A DNA stretch of 64,000 bases from Diphasiastrum complanatum (lineage: Eukaryota > Streptophyta > Lycopodiopsida > Lycopodiales > Lycopodiaceae). Positions 48,856 to 64,000 of this stretch are shown one piece after another; the first letter of the stretch is position 1, and the number at the start of each line of letters is the position of its first letter. A program made the translations under genes and the position numbers. Below the pieces are notes generated by a model. That model was not told the origin of the DNA. It saw only the letters and a program-made list of their open reading frames with translations, and made no database searches. The stretch lies in the NCBI GenBank assembly GCA_029204225.1, contig CM055096.1, positions 72,173,349 through 72,237,348 of the forward strand. Reading direction: 5' to 3'.

Positions 48856-50600
48856 ATATGAGAGACCAGCAGATGGAAGTTCTTTTGAACCAGATTAAAT
48901 TATTGTCTTCTCCGAACCTCGGGTTTCAGCCTGAAACCTATTCGAGGGAGAAGAGGAGAAGTAACCAGAAGTTGTGGAGGACTGGCTCGTTAAGTGGAGC
49001 AGTAACTTCAGTTTGCATGAAATTCCTGATGAGAAGAAAATTGAAAGTGTCGTGCTATTCTTACGCAGCAAGGCGTCGTCGTGGTGGCGAGATTTGTCGG
49101 TGAAACCAACGACCTGGGATGCTTTTGCTAAAGTCTTTAAAAAAGCTTTCGTAATAGTTGATGACGTCGATTACTACCAAGAATTGTGAATTGCAAGATG
49201 GGAAGTAAGAGCATGGACTCTTATATCCAGGAATTTATGGACCTCTAGAATAGAGTTCCATCATTCGATCCTAAGTTGGCTTTATGGCAGTTTGTTCTAG
49301 GTTTGTCTGCCGACCATCAAAACGAATGCAGGAGGAATGTGCTTCAAACCCTCGAGGATCTTTTTCAGATAGCAAAAGCATACGACTCCACGGTGGTGGC
49401 ATCCAGGAAGCAACTTCAACATATTCCAACCACTTTGAAATCCAAGAAGGAAAAGAAGCGAGATCCAGACCAAGCAACTAAATATTTTGACGAATTGACC
49501 CCAGAAACCGAAGAAGAAAAAGTTGAATAAATCTATGTCCCGGATGAAGACTAAGAAAGAAAATCTCTGTTTCATTTGTAATTAGCTTGGACATATGATG
49601 AAATTTTGTCCGAAGAGGAAGAAACATGCGGCACAGATGATTGAAATTCCAAGAGGTAAAGGTAAAACTTTGAAAATTAACCGAGTCTGATTGTGAGTGT
49701 GAATGTTCTTTTAGTACTGCTTCCTTCTTGCCTAATGAACTGTTTCGTTCAACAGACACAATTAAAGATCAAGAATTAAGTATTTTGTTAGAGTGATTCT
49801 ACACATAATTTCATTAATTCTCATCTTGTGCAGAAACTCGGCTTGGAAACTAAAGCCAATAATCATAGATACAAAGTTTATCTAACTTCAGGATCAGAGT
49901 TGGAGACTTGGAACGTGAAAGTGCCGAATCTCCCAATTTTGATACAATGACATATATAACTAATTAGTTTTCATGTTCTAGACCTAGCCCACACTGATTT
50001 AATTTTCGGATATAAATGGTTATTTAGCAAATTGCCTTCTTTGGCTATTGATTTTGAGAAACATGTTCTCACTTTCAAGGAGGGTGATAAGGTAGTTACT
50101 TTATTTGGCAGTACTTTGTATATCCGTCAGATGGAATTTCTATAGTTAATATAATGGAAGCATTTGATTATTCACTGTATGAAGTTTTTTCAATATTTGT
50201 TATTCCAATTTTGGATGTTTCTAATGTGTATCTAAATAGTTATGAATTCTCTACAATTCTTAACTCAGTAAGTTTAGATCACGAACAAGCAATGAAAAAT
50301 TAGATCACAAGTGAGTTTACAGATGTTTTTCCATCAAAACTACCTCATGGTTTACCACCATCTAGGTAAGTTTAGAGCACGAACAAGCAATGAAAAATTA
50401 GATCACAAGTGAGTTTAAAGATGTTTTTCCATCAGAACTACCTCATGGTTTACCACCATCTAGGTCAGTAGACCACAAGATAGAGTTAATTCCAAGAAGT
50501 CAACCTATCTCTAGACAGCCTTATAGGTTCTCTCATAAAGAAGAGATAGAGTTTTCAAATCAAATGGAAAACTATATGAGGATGGGGCATATCCAACCCA
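48856..50600 (+). pseudogene. Ty3/gypsy gag, protease and RT start, decayed
   Basis: The gag core lies at 48970-49500: EDWLVKWSSNFSLHEIPDEK, SWWRDL, TWDAFAKVFKKAF, then ALWQFVLGLSADHQ after stops. The zinc knuckle near 49568 reads CFIC, a stop, then LGHMMKFC. A protease remnant follows (LVQKLGLETKANN, DLIFGYKWLF), full of stops. Then come the leader into RT (FPSELPHGLPPSRSVDHKIE, RQPYRFSHKEE, RMGHIQPSKS). A 98-bp tandem duplication sits at 50271-50466. At about 50600 the text switches to copia. Confidence 0.85.
50271..50466 (+). repeat. 98-bp tandem duplication in gypsy pol
   Basis: Units 50271-50368 and 50369-50466 both run from AGTTTAGA(T/G)CACGAACAAGC to CCACCATCTAGGT, with a few substitutions. 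Confidence 0.95.
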
Positions 50601-50624
50601 GTAAGTCACTGCCATAGAGGATTT

Positions 50625-51925
50625 AGAAGGTTTAGAAGTCATATCAATGCTCCTAATGTGAAAGATGTTTTGTTCATTCCATCCATTACTAAGAACCTTC
50701 TTAGTGTTAACAAGGGTCTTAAGATGGAGTTTGATAGTGATGCATGCTTGATCAAAAGGAAGGATATTGTGATTGCAAAAGAGAAAAGGCAAGGTAAATT
50801 GTTCAAACTTGATGCTTGTGTTGTTGCTAACCAGGTTGGATGTATGGCAAAGGAGCGTCAATGCAAGAGGTATGGCACAAGAGGAAAGCACATCTCAACT
50901 TCAAGTCATTGGAGGTAATGGCAAGGAAGGAAGTTGTGTATGGTCTAGATTTTGTTGGGTATATCTACTAAAGAGCAAGGATGAAGTGTATGATGCCTTT
51001 GTCAAGTTCAACATTGCAAGGAAGGTCCAATTCTCTACCAAGATCAAGTGCTTGAGGAGTGACAATGGTGGTGAGTATATTTCTACCAAGTTCAAGGCAT
51101 TTTGTGATGAGAATGGTATCAAGAGGGAGTACACAAGTGTGCTAATTTTATATGCAATAGGTGGCCGAGTGTGATATTCGATAGAAACCCTTTTGAGATG
51201 TTGTTCGGTTCAAAACTTTTGGATGCATTTGCTATATCAACATCACTCTTGATGATAGGACAAAGGAGGATCCATCTTCAAGAAAAGATATATTCGTTGG
51301 ATATAGTGAGGTGAGCAAAGCTTACAAAGTTTATATTTCTTTAACTAAAAAAGTGGTCATAGGAAGAGATGTCATTTTTAATGAAGGAAACATTCCAAAG
51401 GCTTCTTCAAGTGGTGATGTGGTGATTGGATCTAACATTCTTAATGTTGATAACAATGTTGATGATACTTTGGATGATGGTGAAGAGCCTTCTTCAAGTC
51501 AAAAGCCGAGGACATCAAGGGAAAGACAAAAACCTTCAAGGCTCACATATGATGAGACGGGTAAGCAAGTGGAAGTGACTCATTTTGCTTTTCTCACATG
51601 TTTTGGTGAATCTTCTTGTGTAGATGATGTTATGCAAGAGGATGTTGGTTTTCATGGTTTTCAAACAACCAATGGATCTGGAAAGGAGGTCTTAGCAGAT
51701 GACTTTGATGGTCAAGTGGAAGATCAAGAGTTTGATCTCAAAGAGCTTCAACAACACAAAAGGAGAAGTGGCAATTTGGAGCTAGTCAAGAGCATCAAAG
51801 GAGAGTCAATTGGCAAAGATGTTTTGGATTTATTTTTGCAAGTGTTTGAAGACTCAAGTAAGGTCAAAAGGAATAGCAAGGAAGTGTTGTTCAAGTTTAC
51901 TTTACTTGTTCTATCTCATGTTTGA
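50625..51925 (+). pseudogene. Ty1/copia pre-integrase and integrase remnant
   Basis: It starts NVKDVLFIPSITKNLLSVNK (pre-integrase) and continues to the integrase core: YLLKSKDEVYDAFVKFNIAR, then LRSDNGGEYISTKF with the second catalytic Asp, then GIKREYTSV. A deletion follows. The next parts are PFEMLFGSKLLDAF and, in another frame, VSKAYKVYISLTKKVVIGRD with an acidic Ser-rich tail (DDGEEPSSSQKPRTSRERQK). The last 200 codons are open but unlike RT. It is joined to gypsy sequence on the left and an LTR-like block on the right. Confidence 0.85.
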
Positions 51926-51950
51926 GCAATTTCACGTGAATGTGTGAAAA

Positions 51951-52199
51951 TTGTCAAGATATGGTAAAACCAACTACATTGTTTTGCATCATTTTGATGT
52001 TGAAGTTGTACTAGCATTATTGGCTGGTTTTGCTAATGGAAATGAAGCTAAAAGAGGCTCATTATGTCACTCATTCATGGTCAAGTCATCAAGTGTTGAT
52101 GATATCTTGTGGCAAGATGGAAATGGAGGCTCATTCACGGAGTTTTATGATGGATTTATATTAAGAAAGGGCAAAGATGGAAGAGACATGCAATCATTG
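51951..52199 (+). other. Open frame between copia remnant and LTR-like block
   Basis: A frame with SSSVDDILWQDGNGGSFTEF wording continues the style of the preceding copia fragment. No family was recognised; it is probably 3' untranslated element sequence. Confidence 0.35.
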
Positions 52200-52830
52200 G
52201 TTGACGGATGCCAGCTCATTATGGCCAACTGGCCATTATGATCTACGACCTAATCAGTTGTCCTACTAGACACCCATTTTTGCTTAGTATAAATAGCTGA
52301 TCATACGTCTATTATTTCATTCATGCAATGCAATGCATTGAAGTAGAATTTAGCAGCTCTCTCAAGCTTTCAAGCTTGAACACTCTTGAGCATTCTAGCT
52401 CAGTTCTTTAGGAGCTCTTTGAGAGTTTTCCTATTAGCTTATTAGCGAAAGTGCAAATCAGACAGAGTTTTCAGAGATAGCTTAGAGTACACGGTTTCTA
52501 TCCGCAATTGTCTTGTGCTCATCATTTGCTGAATCAATCTATCTTTTATTGCGTTTAGTATCATGTCATCATCTCTGTGATCTCATATTGCTTTTGTCTG
52601 ATAATTCAAATCTTCATTGTTTGGCTACATAATCACTTTAGCTCTGATGATTTTAAAGTTAGTTGCTAAAAGATTGAACATGACTCTTGTCATTATGTTT
52701 TGTACAAAAATGATAGGCGTAGTTGTGCATTAGGAAAGCAGGCTCATTCTGTTGCGCTCGATAAGTCATTCACAAGCTTTGACTTGTCATTATTGCATTA
52801 TCACCTCTTTCCAACCCCCCCCCAATCCCG
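52200..52830 (+). repeat. LTR-like block, relative of 19720-20360
   Basis: It shares the ordered landmarks listed for the - block near 20 kb, including TTAGTATAAAT (TATA-like, near 52287) and CAAGCTTTCAAGCTTGAA (near 52363). Here it lies downstream of copia integrase text, there beside gypsy protease. A C9 run near 52817 marks the right edge. The ends are not defined. Confidence 0.65.
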
Positions 52831-53650
52831 GTGCTAGTATGTTACTTAAAAGATGGTGCACTAGCAGTTGATGACGATGAGGGATGAAAAAGACTTGTTG
52901 TTGAAGTAGAAGGACAAAGGGCCGCACGTGCACTAGTAGCTACAGAAACAAATCTCCTTTCCCTATGTGACACCCTACCTATGCACCTACACTAGGCCTC
53001 GCACTTGTGCTAGGAGTTGCACATGTCTCTAACCCCTGAATAAAGCTCTAAGCTAGTCTCAATGGCTCAAACAATGTACTCTCACACCCATATGTGTCTC
53101 TACCTTTGCATTTGATATGCAAGAAATAGATATGCCCATAGTCCAGCCAACCCATCTAGCTTGGTGAGCTATAACAAGTGGGCCTTGACCTTGTTAAGAG
53201 ATTCAACGAAGACTCCACCGCAATACATGCATCTCCATCTGCGAGCACCTATACTCTGGTGGAAAGCCACATCCTCCCGTAAACTCAACTTCTAACAAAT
53301 GCCTCTACCAAGGACTGACATCGTGTCAATATATATTAGACCTACAAAAGAGAAAGCAAACAAGCATATGTTCAATACATTTTGTTAGTTATTACAATAT
53401 TTTGATGGTTATTTCAACATCCGCGTATGCATTATACAATATTGAATTGCTTTACAACAACCATGACAACTAGTAGCAAAAACCTTTTTTTATAACAATA
53501 GATTCAAGGTCAAAATAATGTCCTAGACCCTAAACGTATCATAACAGATATCCCAAGCATTTATGTATGCATGAGAAAAAAACTTTGTATTCCAGCTCGC
53601 ATGCACCTCAATAGAATGCCTATAGGCCAGCTCACAAAAAGGGCCACAAA
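52831..53650. other. Intergenic, nothing recognised
   Basis: No coding region or repeat family seen. Some Pro/His-rich short frames carry no motif. Confidence 0.45.
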
Positions 53651-53659
53651 ACACATGGA

Positions 53660-54225
53660 ACTCAGACTGTACAAGTTAACTTCTCTGTTAGTAGAGAGGA
53701 TTTTATTTCGATCTTTATCCGAAATAGTACATTGCTTTGAATTAAACAAGGCTCTACAATCCTGATCTGTGAGCTTGCTAATAGAGTTCTTTGCCAGCTT
53801 AGGTACATAAAGTACATTTTAAGCAATGTTGAATTACCATTTGAAAGATGGAGGCGTATGGAACTTTGGCCTTCGATTTGATGTCTATTGGAGTCACCGA
53901 AGTAAATATACTTCGAATCTGCGAGCAAGCGTGTGTTTTTTGGAATAGGAACTTACATAGAATCATGTGCTGAGAAGCACCAGAATCGAAATACCATAGC
54001 AAGGCATCTCTACATTGTTGATCATCTTCTACCATTAGCGATGTTGGGTCTTCATGAGAGGTTCTGGCAAAATCAGATCTCCATCCTACTGCATGTTCTT
54101 CTTTGCTCCATTGTGCTTGAGAACTCGACAGTCCTTGATGTCGTGATTGGTTCTCTTGCAATACTTGCAGAAAAGTTTGGTTTTAGGTTTTTGATACTGT
54201 CGATTGTGCTGTTGTGATTCTTGGT
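53660..54225 (-). pseudogene. Ty1/copia gag-protease remnant (family I, copy 2)
   Basis: Same family and strand as 5030-6066. Read on -: a zinc knuckle near 54180-54140 with the CKYCK pair intact (copy 1 has Tyr there); a linker HEDPTSLMVEDDQQCRDALL; the protease WYFDSGASQHMILCKFLF with the catalytic DSGA intact; then a frame change into pre-integrase text near 53830-53670. It ends near 53669 at the same TGTACAAGTTA sequence that ends copy 1 near 5022-5032. No primer-binding site or LTR precedes this copy; sequence beyond 54225 is unrelated. Confidence 0.85.
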
Positions 54226-54345
54226 CTTAATGAATACATTGCCTACAGCTTATTCTATAGCTATCATTGCCTTCACACCTCTTAAAAACAATTGGCAAAT
54301 TTTTTTGCGTTTTTAAAATGTGGTTGCCATGGATTGCGATCCGCT

Positions 54346-54351
<6 letters not shown>

Positions 54352-54418
<67 letters not shown>
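54352..54418 (+). repeat. (GT)n microsatellite
   Basis: About 33 GT units. Confidence 0.98.
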
Positions 54419-54421
<3 letters not shown>

Positions 54422-54878
54422 AAATAGCATATAAATAATATAAAAGTATATAAAACTGTTTTCTGGCCATAAAAACCAAAAAAATTTAAGTTAGACCAAA
54501 ACATAAAAAATAAAAAAAGATGTTGATTCCATATCTAACTTTGTCGGCTCTTCTATAAATTGGCTTTCTAATTTTCAAGGACCTCATTTCACTGGCTCTC
54601 CTAAACTCCGACAATTTTACCGACTTTCAACAATTTCAGTGTTGGATATTTCCAAAAGATATAGGGCCAATACAATAAATAGTATCTCACAAAAAATAAG
54701 ATTCCTATAGCGTTTAAAAAAATTCCAAAAAAATTACCATCAAATCCCCATAAAATTTTGTACTATTGGAAATATTGAAAAGAAAAAAAAAACAAGAAAA
54801 AGATGTTCCAAAAAAACGTTTGGGCCAAAATCTCGAAGCATGTTCCGGGACGCATTTTGAAATGCATAGTGCAATTAT

Positions 54879-54879
<1 letters not shown>

Positions 54880-54913
<34 letters not shown>
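54880..54913 (+). repeat. (TG)n microsatellite
   Basis: About 17 TG units, directly upstream of a LINE RT fragment. Confidence 0.98.
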
Positions 54914-54915
<2 letters not shown>

Positions 54916-54929
54916 ACGGTTTTTATTCC

Positions 54930-55620
54930 ATTACAATGAAGCAAGATGTCCACTCTCTCCTACTTTATTTGGTCTTCATATTGATTAGTTCGAACTATTG
55001 GTTAGGGTGGTTGTCAAGGTTTCAAGTTGAATTGAGATTCATTTTATTGCATGCATATGTAGTTCTAGTACCTCTATGTAGAGGAAAATTGGAGGTCCGT
55101 GTAAAGAAGACCAAAGTTATGGTCCTCAATAAATCTTGGCCTTTCATGCAAAAATAGACTTTCATATTGAATGGTCAAACAAATAGAGGTAGTCTCTTCC
55201 TACATACTTGGGAATAATGTTCACAAGTCCTATCTTTAGTATGAGATAAGTAACTACCAAGGTGCTCCAAAAAGGCTAACCTTACCTAGCCAAAATGGAG
55301 CATTCTCCTTCAAGAGGCATATATGGGGCACGAAGAGTTAGGTGTCGCCTTTTGACACTCTAGTCACTCCCATGGCTATATATGCAACAAAGCATGGTGT
55401 ATACGGTTCATGACATCTAATTGGGCTAGAGGGCATCACTTGTCTTTGTATTCTGACACTCTACATCTAGTAGATGGATTTATTTGACATCTCCTTATCA
55501 AATCTTCTAGGGAGACCCATTTTTATATTCAACAGTCCATTCACACGTCTTGTGTTTGGACAATTTGGTCAGCCCACTCGGGTTCAAGCTAGTGGATTGA
55601 TTTCTTGGAGCTAAAAGTAG
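54930..55620 (+). pseudogene. Non-LTR RT remnant of a second LINE type
   Basis: NEARCPLSPTLFGLHID matches the RT QGCPLSPTLFGL motif. In another frame come FILLHAYVVLV (the ADD box lost) and KKTKVMVLN, the usual sequence after it. Further on, PTYLGIMFTS and FDTLVTPMAIYATKHGVYGS fit the RT thumb and the downstream YG(A)xxWG region. Stops and shifts are frequent. The wording differs from the LINE at 36300-43189, so it is a different lineage. Its 5' part is missing. Confidence 0.65.
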
Positions 55621-55689
55621 TCAATGACCTGATGGTTCGGCTTTTATGATCAAGTTCTAGTAGTGAAGTGGTGTGGATTATGCTTTTAT

Positions 55690-56540
55690 GATGAAGTCTT
55701 TCTTAACAAGAGCAAGAAACAAGTTAGCCGATTATCAACAAGGAAGAGATATGTTTAATGGACAGCAAAGAAAACAAAACCATTGTTAAAAACAAGGTCA
55801 TTATGCATCGGAGTGCAAATCTAAGAATGACTACAAAGCTAATAATGAAAGACGATGTTTTCATTGCAATGAACCGGGTCATACTGAAAAAGAATCTGAC
55901 AGTGAACAAGATGCTTAAACTGTGAGAGGTAGGTAGGGGGAGAGGAAACTATAATAAGTTTCCAAATCAATCCCAAAATGACGAAGAAGACGATACAAAG
56001 AACTTATCGAGGAAGAGCAAAAAGAACTGAACACTTACTGATGGCATTCCACTCTAATGAAGAGAGCATCCAAAATGACGACAAGGACTATGAGGCAAAC
56101 AAAGAGGTGAACGAAAATGAGACATTTGCATTTTTGTATGAAGGTGATTCTTGTTCACTTAAAGACATTAGAGATGGAATCAAGCATGACCACCATTCTC
56201 TTAAATTCTTGAATGATTTACTTGGAAGATGTGATTCAATCCATGAATGAAAAATCAAAGAAATTTGAGCTCTTTGATAGATTTAAAAGTGAAGCATATG
56301 ATAGCCAAGAACATAACATGGATATATCTAGAACTGCTAAAAGTAAATCCCGATGACACCGATGTGGCCAAGGTTCCAGACCTGCCACGAAGGTCACAAG
56401 AGGAGGAGGATATCTACTCGATGAGGCCTTATTGTATTCAAGTTAATGCCAATTTCCAGCTTAAAATTTGGTATTTATTACTAAATTCACCAAGTGAAGA
56501 ATCACAAAGTTCGAAAGTTCAAAGTCCACACTTGTAACTT
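55690..56540 (+). pseudogene. Retroelement gag nucleocapsid remnant
   Basis: Two zinc-knuckle-like boxes: HC, a TAA stop, then KQGHYASEC near 55780-55815; and CFHCNEPGHTEKES near 55860 with the last Cys changed to Ser. Downstream frames (55978-56250, 56247-56537) encode acidic text (LLMAFHSNEESIQNDDKDYE) with no further domain. The layout fits the gag end of an LTR element. The family is not resolved. Confidence 0.55.
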
Positions 56541-56939
56541 GCAAGTTCTAACCTTTGTTAGTACATACTAGATATTGTAAGTTGTAACACTTTTTGATTT
56601 GCTATTGACGCTTATGGAATTTGAGAATGGAATTATGGATTCTGGAAGTTGGAAGTTGAAACCATTGGATTATCATTTATAAATTATGACATATGTAGAC
56701 AGTAGTACCATGTGGCATATAATGATGTACATTGTAATTTGTATGAGCTATCTAGCACTTGTTTATGCCATAATAGATAATAGAAGGCTAGAAATAAAAA
56801 TCCAAAAAAAAAAAACAAAACCTAAAACCATTTCGCCGATTCTTTTCCAGGGTTGCCGATTCTTTCCTGTTTCAAACCCTTTTCAAAAAGGCGTTTTGAA
56901 AAGGTCCATGAAACATCGAATCTAGGAATCTTAGTCTAA

Positions 56940-59062
56940 AGTTTGTTCCTTTTCTCATGTGTCGTCATCTGCCAAATTACCTTTCCAACAAACCAAGTAC
57001 TCAGTCACCTCACGATTTCTAAGTTCACATTGACGTACATCAACAATGGCCTGAGGTTCAGAAGGTACAAAGGTTGACAGATCCTCCAACTGAACTAGCT
57101 CATCTGCCTGAATCAAACCATCCTTCGAACCAAGTCGTTCTATTAAACGACTTGTGTGGAAGACTGGATGGACTTTTGAAAGATCTAGTTGATAGGCATT
57201 CAGATTGAGTTTCTTTACAATACAGAAGGGCCCACTGAAACGAGTGAAAAACTTAGGACATTTCCCTTCCACAAAGACTCGAGGTTGTCGCTTTTGATTG
57301 GCATAAAACTGGACTCTATCTTAAGCCGTTTTTACATTATCTCGTGCGACTAGCATCATTTCTTGCATGTCTTGTAAAAAATCCACTGCTCTCAACCTTG
57401 AGACCTTCGAGGCCGACGGAAATGGGGGCACGAGGCTATAAACCATACATCAACCAGAAGGGACTATAACCCGTCGCGGAGTGCTTTGCTATTATGCGCA
57501 AACTCAACCATTGGGAGGTACCTTTCCCAATCCAATTGTCATCTGGAAACATATGCACGAAGCATATCTTCCATAGACTGGTTCGTCCGTTCAGTTTGAC
57601 CATCTGACTCTGGATGATCTGAAGACCCTAGACTTAGAGTGATCTTCAATTTCTCAAAGACCGCTTGCCAAAATTTTCTAGTGAACTTTGAATCCCGATC
57701 ACTAACAATGTCATTCAGCAATCCATACAAGAAGAACAACTTTTCCACGAAAAGCTGAGCAAGTTCAGAAACTTTGACAGACGCTCCTATTGGAATGAAC
57801 TGCGCCATTTTGGTCAATTTGTCAACTATGACTCAAATAGCTTCATTTTGCTTCCCCGTACGAGGTAGCCCAACCACAAAATCCATGGAAATGCTTTTCC
57901 ACTTTCTTTCGGGAATTTCCAAAGCAAGTAACAAACCAGCTGCCTTAAGTCTTTCAGCTTTATTAACTTGGCATCGCCCGCAGTTGCAAACATAAGCCTC
58001 AACTTGATCTTTTAACTTTGGCCAATAGAAATTTCTTTTCACTAGATCAAGTGTCCTCTGTGAGCCAAGATGCCCAGCACATGGGCAATCATGACATTCA
58101 TGCAGGATTTGGGGCTAATTTCCTAATTTTTTGGCACACACACTTTTCCATTCTGGAAAAGTAAACCATTCCTTATGGAATAATCCCTTAGAATTCTATC
58201 CCAAGGAGACATTTTGAAATCCTGCTGTCCAAGTCCAAAACTAGATCTAAAATTTCCTACCAGGTCGTCTAGCCAAATAGGACCGAAGTACCTGTCGGTC
58301 TTACACAAATCTCTAAGGGATAGATACAAATCAGATTGGATCTAAGAAAAGGTTAACTAATTAACCTCTCCAATCTAGCTTAAGGCATCTGCGACACAGT
58401 TTAATGTAACCCTCCGCTACTTAACATCATACTAAAATTCTTGGAGCATCTCTGACCACCTGCGTTTACGCCCTCAAAGGTCAACCGCATCATAAATATA
58501 CCTTTGTGCTTAGTGGTCAGTCACAATCATAAATCTGAATCTTCTTGCTTTCAAAAGGCCGGTCTACCATCCTGAAATACGACTGCCCCTACAACAAAGT
58601 CGCTAACATCCGTCTCGAGAACATACGGCTTGTTAGGATCGACAATGTGTAGAATCGGGGATGTAGACACACGGTGTTTCAAAGCTTTGATCTAACTATT
58701 CAGTCCAAGTAACCAGAGGACTGAATTTACTGTGTCGGCTAGTTCTTTTGGCCCCGTTGAGGACATTCGTCAAGGGCAATGCAATTACCACATACTCCTT
58801 GATGAATCGATGAAAAAATCCAATCAACCCAAGAAAAGATTTGACTTCTCTGATGGTCGGGAGAATAGGCCATTCACGAACCTTACGGACCTTATTAGGG
58901 TCAATTTCCTACCCTCGATGTGAACGAAATAAACTAGTCTTGTCTAAAAGAACTCATGTTTGGATTCCTTGGCATAGAGCTTCTCCTATCTTAGTAACTT
59001 CAAGACAGTCCTGAGATGCTCCTCATGCTCCTCTAAAGTCTTACTATAGATGAGAATATCAC
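56940..59062 (-). pseudogene. Ty3/gypsy chromovirus pol: RT end, RNase H, integrase, chromodomain
   Basis: On - from 59062: the text starts inside RT just after the catalytic Asp pair (DILIYSKTLEEHEEHLRTVL), passes the SFLG-type region and RNase H (PYVLETDVSDFVVGAVVF near 58600). It then reaches the integrase zinc module NFYWPKLKDQVEAYVCNCGR and the core SMDFVVGLP, TKMAQFIP, LNDIVSDRDSKFT and HPESDGQTERTNQSMEDMLR. The end contains GPFCIVKKLNLNAYQLDL and a chromodomain (EPQAIVDVRQCELRNREVTE then YLVCWKG). A TGA replaces the conserved Trp codon after ADDDT. Several stops lie in RT and RNase H. The chromodomain normally targets integration to heterochromatin. Gag, protease and the RT N-terminus are lost. 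Confidence 0.93.
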
Positions 59063-59069
59063 AGTCTGA

Positions 59070-59825
59070 AACGTGGGCTGTGTACCTTGAAGGCGTACCT
59101 TGATGTGTGCCCGTGTACTCAAAAGTATACCTTGATTAAGCATATTATCCCACAATGGTCGTGACCATGGTTCAATAAATAACCTCCAGTTCACTAATGC
59201 TTGGAGATCTTCTCGAGCGTCCAAAAAATGACAAGTGGTGGCAAACATTCACAATGAAAGATGTAATTGAGTTGGATTCTCACCTTCCTCCATACTTTCC
59301 CTTTTCTTTTCAAGATTATACACAAAACCTAAACCCTAGAATTGTGAATGTGCCCAAAACGCTCCCTATTCCTAGCCTCCGAGTGCAATCATTTAATCTA
59401 CAATGTTTTTGTTAGCAGATTGTTGACCCTGATTCTTACCTCCAATATCTAGATTGAAATTTGCTTCAATAACAAAGATTGACTATGATTGTTTTGAGTT
59501 TACTAAAACAAATGGAAGAAGAAAAGGCTCTCATAAATCTCTCATTTATAAATTAAGTGATGATTTTGCACTTTTCATCATAGCCTCACTAAAGCCATAG
59601 CTTGAAAGTTGTTTACTCCATAAGATCTATGAATTTCTAACAATATATAACTCCTGGAGAAGAGCATATGGAAAAAATATTAGGATTTTTTGTGTACTAG
59701 TTAGTTGGGATGGTGATGAAAGATGAAATTATAAAGTTGCAAAAAGAATTATCAGCGATTCTGGATCCAGAAATGTGTTTCGTTTCTGAAAACGTTTTTT
59801 CAAGAAACATGTTTCTTGGCAACTA
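59070..59825. other. Intergenic, nothing recognised
   Basis: No gene supported. The chromovirus text stops abruptly at about 59062 and unrelated A/T-rich sequence follows. Confidence 0.5.
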
Positions 59826-59827
59826 TG

Positions 59828-59828
<1 letters not shown>

Positions 59829-59908
<80 letters not shown>
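59829..59908 (+). repeat. (AT)n microsatellite
   Basis: About 40 AT units with one early irregularity, immediately left of the presumed hAT end. Confidence 0.97.
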
Positions 59909-59912
<4 letters not shown>

Positions 59913-60070
59913 CATGAGGATCCGGGCCAAAATGGCCGCGTCCACGTCCGCCGCCCGGACCCGGATGCGGGGTCGGACGCGTCCTTTTTTTTTTAATTTT
60001 TTTTTTCAAAGGCTAGACGCGTCCAACGTCCAGACGGACGCGTCCGGGCCCCGGACGCGTTTTTTTTTTT
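59909..60070 (+). mobile_element. Putative 5' terminal region of the hAT element
   Basis: CAGACATGAGGATCCGGGCC begins right after the (AT)n array. It is followed by GC-rich DNA carrying repeated ACGCGT cores (GGACGCGTCC near 59971, AGACGCGTCC near 60017, GGACGCGTCC near 60041, GGACGCGT near 60053) separated by poly(T). hAT elements have short TIRs often starting CAG and clustered subterminal repeats bound by the transposase. The right end is outside the window, so this is inference. Confidence 0.4.
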
Positions 60071-60163
60071 TTTTTTTTAAAGCAAAAACCTGTGGGCCCT
60101 GCGGACATTCCACAAAACCCAAGAGCAGGTAGAGGGCGGAAGAGGGAGAGTCTGGGAGAGCAT

Positions 60164-60290
<127 letters not shown>

Positions 60291-60593
60291 TGGTGTTTGT
60301 GTGTGTGTGTGTGTGTGTGAGAAAATTGTGTGTGTGTGTGAAAATTGTGTGTGTGTGTGTGTGTGTGTGAAAATTGTGTGTTGTTTTGTGTGCATTCAGT
60401 TGTGTGTGTGTGAGAGAGAGAGGAAGAGACAGAGAGTGTGAGGAACGTAGAGAGAGAGGATTTGTGTGTGTGCACAGTGTGTGTGTGTGAGTTTAGGATT
60501 TAGGTTCAAGGGTGCTTGGATTTGGGGTTTAGGGTTTAGGGCAGGAGAGAGCTTGGATTTCCGTGATTCTGTGTGTGTGTGTGTGTGTGTGTG

Positions 60594-64000
<3,407 letters not shown>

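Overview
This is nuclear DNA of a land plant, dominated by decayed transposable elements. The evidence for a plant is Arabidopsis-type telomere-like repeat (TTTAGGG and variants) at 237-1905, a plant-specific GH17 beta-1,3-glucanase with a CBM43 (X8) domain split by GT-AG introns, Ty1/copia and Ty3/gypsy elements (one with a chromodomain), L1-type LINE pieces, a hAT transposon, and very long (GA)n/(CT)n arrays. I cannot place it further; a large repeat-rich genome such as a fern, lycophyte, moss or gymnosperm would fit.

Layout. 0-2 kb: degenerate telomere-like DNA with a higher-order repeat inside it. 2-3.4 kb: copia remnant in which gag is fused directly to reverse transcriptase (RT). 5-6.4 kb (-): copia gag/protease remnant with primer-binding site and LTR. 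8.6-12 kb: the only convincing host gene, a GPI-anchored-type GH17-CBM43 protein whose first and last exons are easily missed. 14.2-15.3 kb: copia LTR plus leader. 15.3-24.8 kb: three Ty3/gypsy remnants (-), an A-rich periodic tract and an LTR-like block. 25.8-30 kb: 3' end of a gypsy element, with integrase end, a spacer, then a large accessory ORF of unknown family ending at a polypurine tract and LTR. 30.4-33.2 kb: copia RNase H remnant (-) and an unrecognised coding-like region with an apparent intron. 33.8-36 kb: gypsy gag/protease plus 3' LTR. 36.3-43.2 kb: a LINE ORF2 split by a nested copia element (38402-42190) flanked by a 5-bp target duplication. 43.4-45.5 kb: the front half of a LINE, complementary to the back half before it. 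48.9-52.8 kb: gypsy gag/protease joined to copia integrase, then an LTR-like block related to the one near 20 kb. 53.7-59 kb: a second copy of the 5-kb copia family (-), a second LINE type, gag zinc-knuckle debris and a chromovirus pol (-). 59.9-64 kb: a hAT transposon with a multi-exon transposase running off the window edge.

Apart from the GH17 gene there is no sign of genes working together. The window is a record of insertion, nesting, internal deletion and decay. The most original items are the 3' accessory ORF of the gypsy element, the competing C-terminal ends of the GH17 protein, the hAT transposase with C-terminal AT-hooks after a 30-C run, and the recurrent in-frame TAG stops.
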